A DNA stretch of 49,856 bases from a virus. The first letter of the stretch is position 1. Each line of letters starts with the position of its first letter. Positions 49,270-49,856 of this stretch are shown in pieces. Made by a program: the position numbers and the translations under genes. Under the pieces are notes generated by a model. That model was not told the DNA's origin. It ran no database searches and worked only from the letters and a program-made list of their open reading frames with translations. The stretch is taken from positions 1 to 49,856 of the IMG/VR virus record IMGVR_UViG_3300003937_000232; one strand, written 5' to 3'.

Positions 49270-49300
49270 GTATGTACATTCAGGCAATGTATGATATAAT
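49270..49300 (+). promoter_or_regulatory. GTATGTAC-type promoter for the mazG-like gene
   Basis: GTATGTAC, 17 bases and TATAAT (49295-49300) with TG extension, right after the polymerase stop. The -10 ends 27 bases before the next ATG, with AAAGGAG in the leader. Confidence 0.75.
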
Positions 49301-49327
49301 ATTAATAATGAATATAAAAGGAGACTT

Positions 49328-49855
49328 ATGTCAGCAGATTGGGTAAACGATATTAATCGTATGCAAAACAAATACGGTGTTAGAGAATGGATTAACCATG
49401 CTACACCATTTCAATTAAAGAAATATATAGAATTTAGATTAGACTTTATCAAAGAAGAATTTGATGAGACTAAAGAAGCACTCATTATGGAAGATGCAGA
49501 AGAGATCGTTGATGGTCTTATAGATCTTTGTGTTGTCGCTATTGGTACATTAGATGCCATGGGTGTTAATGCACACAAAGCTTGGGATGTAGTATTTGAT
49601 GCCAACATGAATAAAGAAGTTGGTATAAAAGAAGAACGACCAAATCCTTTAGGACTTCCTGATTTAATTAAGCCAGCAGGTTGGGTAAATCCAAGTCATG
49701 CAGCTAATCATGGTATTTTTCCATCGGCATGGAGTGATGCAATTAGAGATAGAGCTATGAAAGCAAATAAAGCAAGGACTGATATCTTAGCAGATAATCC
49801 AGAAATAAATTCACAATGGCACCCAGATGCTAAAGGAGTAACTCATGACGTTTGA
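49328..49855 (+). CDS. MazG-like nucleotide pyrophosphohydrolase
   Basis: This 175-residue protein carries the MazG/PRA-PH helical signature: FRLDFIKEEFDETKEALIME with the EExxE-type acidic cluster, followed by DAEEIVDGLIDLCVVAIG, the second metal-binding helix. The C-terminal half (from NPLGLPDLIKPAGW) is an extension seen in marine phage MazG proteins. These hydrolyse non-canonical or excess NTPs or (p)ppGpp-like nucleotides; the phage substrate is not settled. The gene is the first of a new operon. Confidence 0.88.
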   Translation: MSADWVNDINRMQNKYGVREWINHATPFQLKKYIEFRLDFIKEEFDETKEALIMEDAEEIVDGLIDLCVVAIGTLDAMGVNAHKAWDVVFDANMNKEVGIKEERPNPLGLPDLIKPAGWVNPSHAANHGIFPSAWSDAIRDRAMKANKARTDILADNPEINSQWHPDAKGVTHDV

Positions 49856-49856
49856 A
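49845..49856 (+). CDS. Start of an unidentified gene, cut off by the window edge
   Basis: An ATG at 49845 follows AAGGAGTAACTC, a good ribosome site inside the end of the mazG gene, and overlaps its stop. Only MTFE is visible, so no product can be named. Confidence 0.5.

Overview
The window is a contiguous piece of an AT-rich, T4-like tailed phage genome (a myovirus with a contractile tail). It carries recognisable homologues of T4 gp13, 14, 15, 16, 17, 18, 19, 20, 67, 68, 21, 22, 23, UvsY, UvsW, gp55, 47, 46, 45, 44, 62, RegA and gp43 in T4-like order. The AT-rich composition and the accessory genes (csgG/csgF, ferredoxin, iscU, iscA, hsp20, MazG, phage 'cobS') suggest a marine phage, plausibly a pelagimyophage infecting SAR11-type bacteria. 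That host is an inference from gene content and is not shown by the sequence.

Layout. Positions 1-2655 (minus strand) hold a late operon of three small membrane proteins (holin-like), CsgF, CsgG and the start of a curlin-repeat protein. Positions 2750-7646 (plus) hold a ferredoxin, tiny membrane proteins, a class 3 lipase, uncharacterised proteins with a triplicated domain and a lytic transglycosylase. Positions 7695-19839 are the virion and packaging module, ending at a strong terminator; the large terminase gene here has two internal gaps. Positions 19904-24995 are an accessory island: a tail-tube-like protein, an acyltransferase-like protein, an amidinotransferase, a methyltransferase and a radical SAM enzyme. 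Positions 24992-33975 combine recombination and late transcription (uvsY, uvsW, gp55, gp47, gp46) with iscA and sugar-nucleotide genes. Positions 33976-38338 hold inverted repeats, a tRNA-Tyr, a MoxR/CobS-like ATPase gene with an internal gap, a VWA partner and a secreted lyase-like protein. Positions 38397-49856 hold the replication core (gp45, 44, 62, regA, gp43) interrupted by a second accessory island: a TctA/TctC-type tricarboxylate transporter pair, a P-loop protein, Hsp20 and IscU. A MazG-like hydrolase follows gp43.

Regulation is unusually readable. T4-type late boxes (TATAAATA) sit before structural and lysis-type genes, including a divergent pair at 2685-2727. A second promoter class, GTATGTAC followed by 17 (once 18) bases and TATAAT, precedes replication and recombination genes, gp55 and mazG. 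At several genes of both classes the promoter is so close to the ATG that transcription should begin at the start codon, which predicts leaderless mRNAs.

The strongest leads are the curli-export genes sharing a late operon with holin-like genes, the TctA/TctC pair without a visible TctB, the phage-specific promoter class with predicted leaderless mRNAs, and three clean internal gaps in two P-loop ATPase genes (gp17 twice, the cobS-like gene once). Those gaps are either assembly faults or real lesions and should be resolved before the genome is interpreted.
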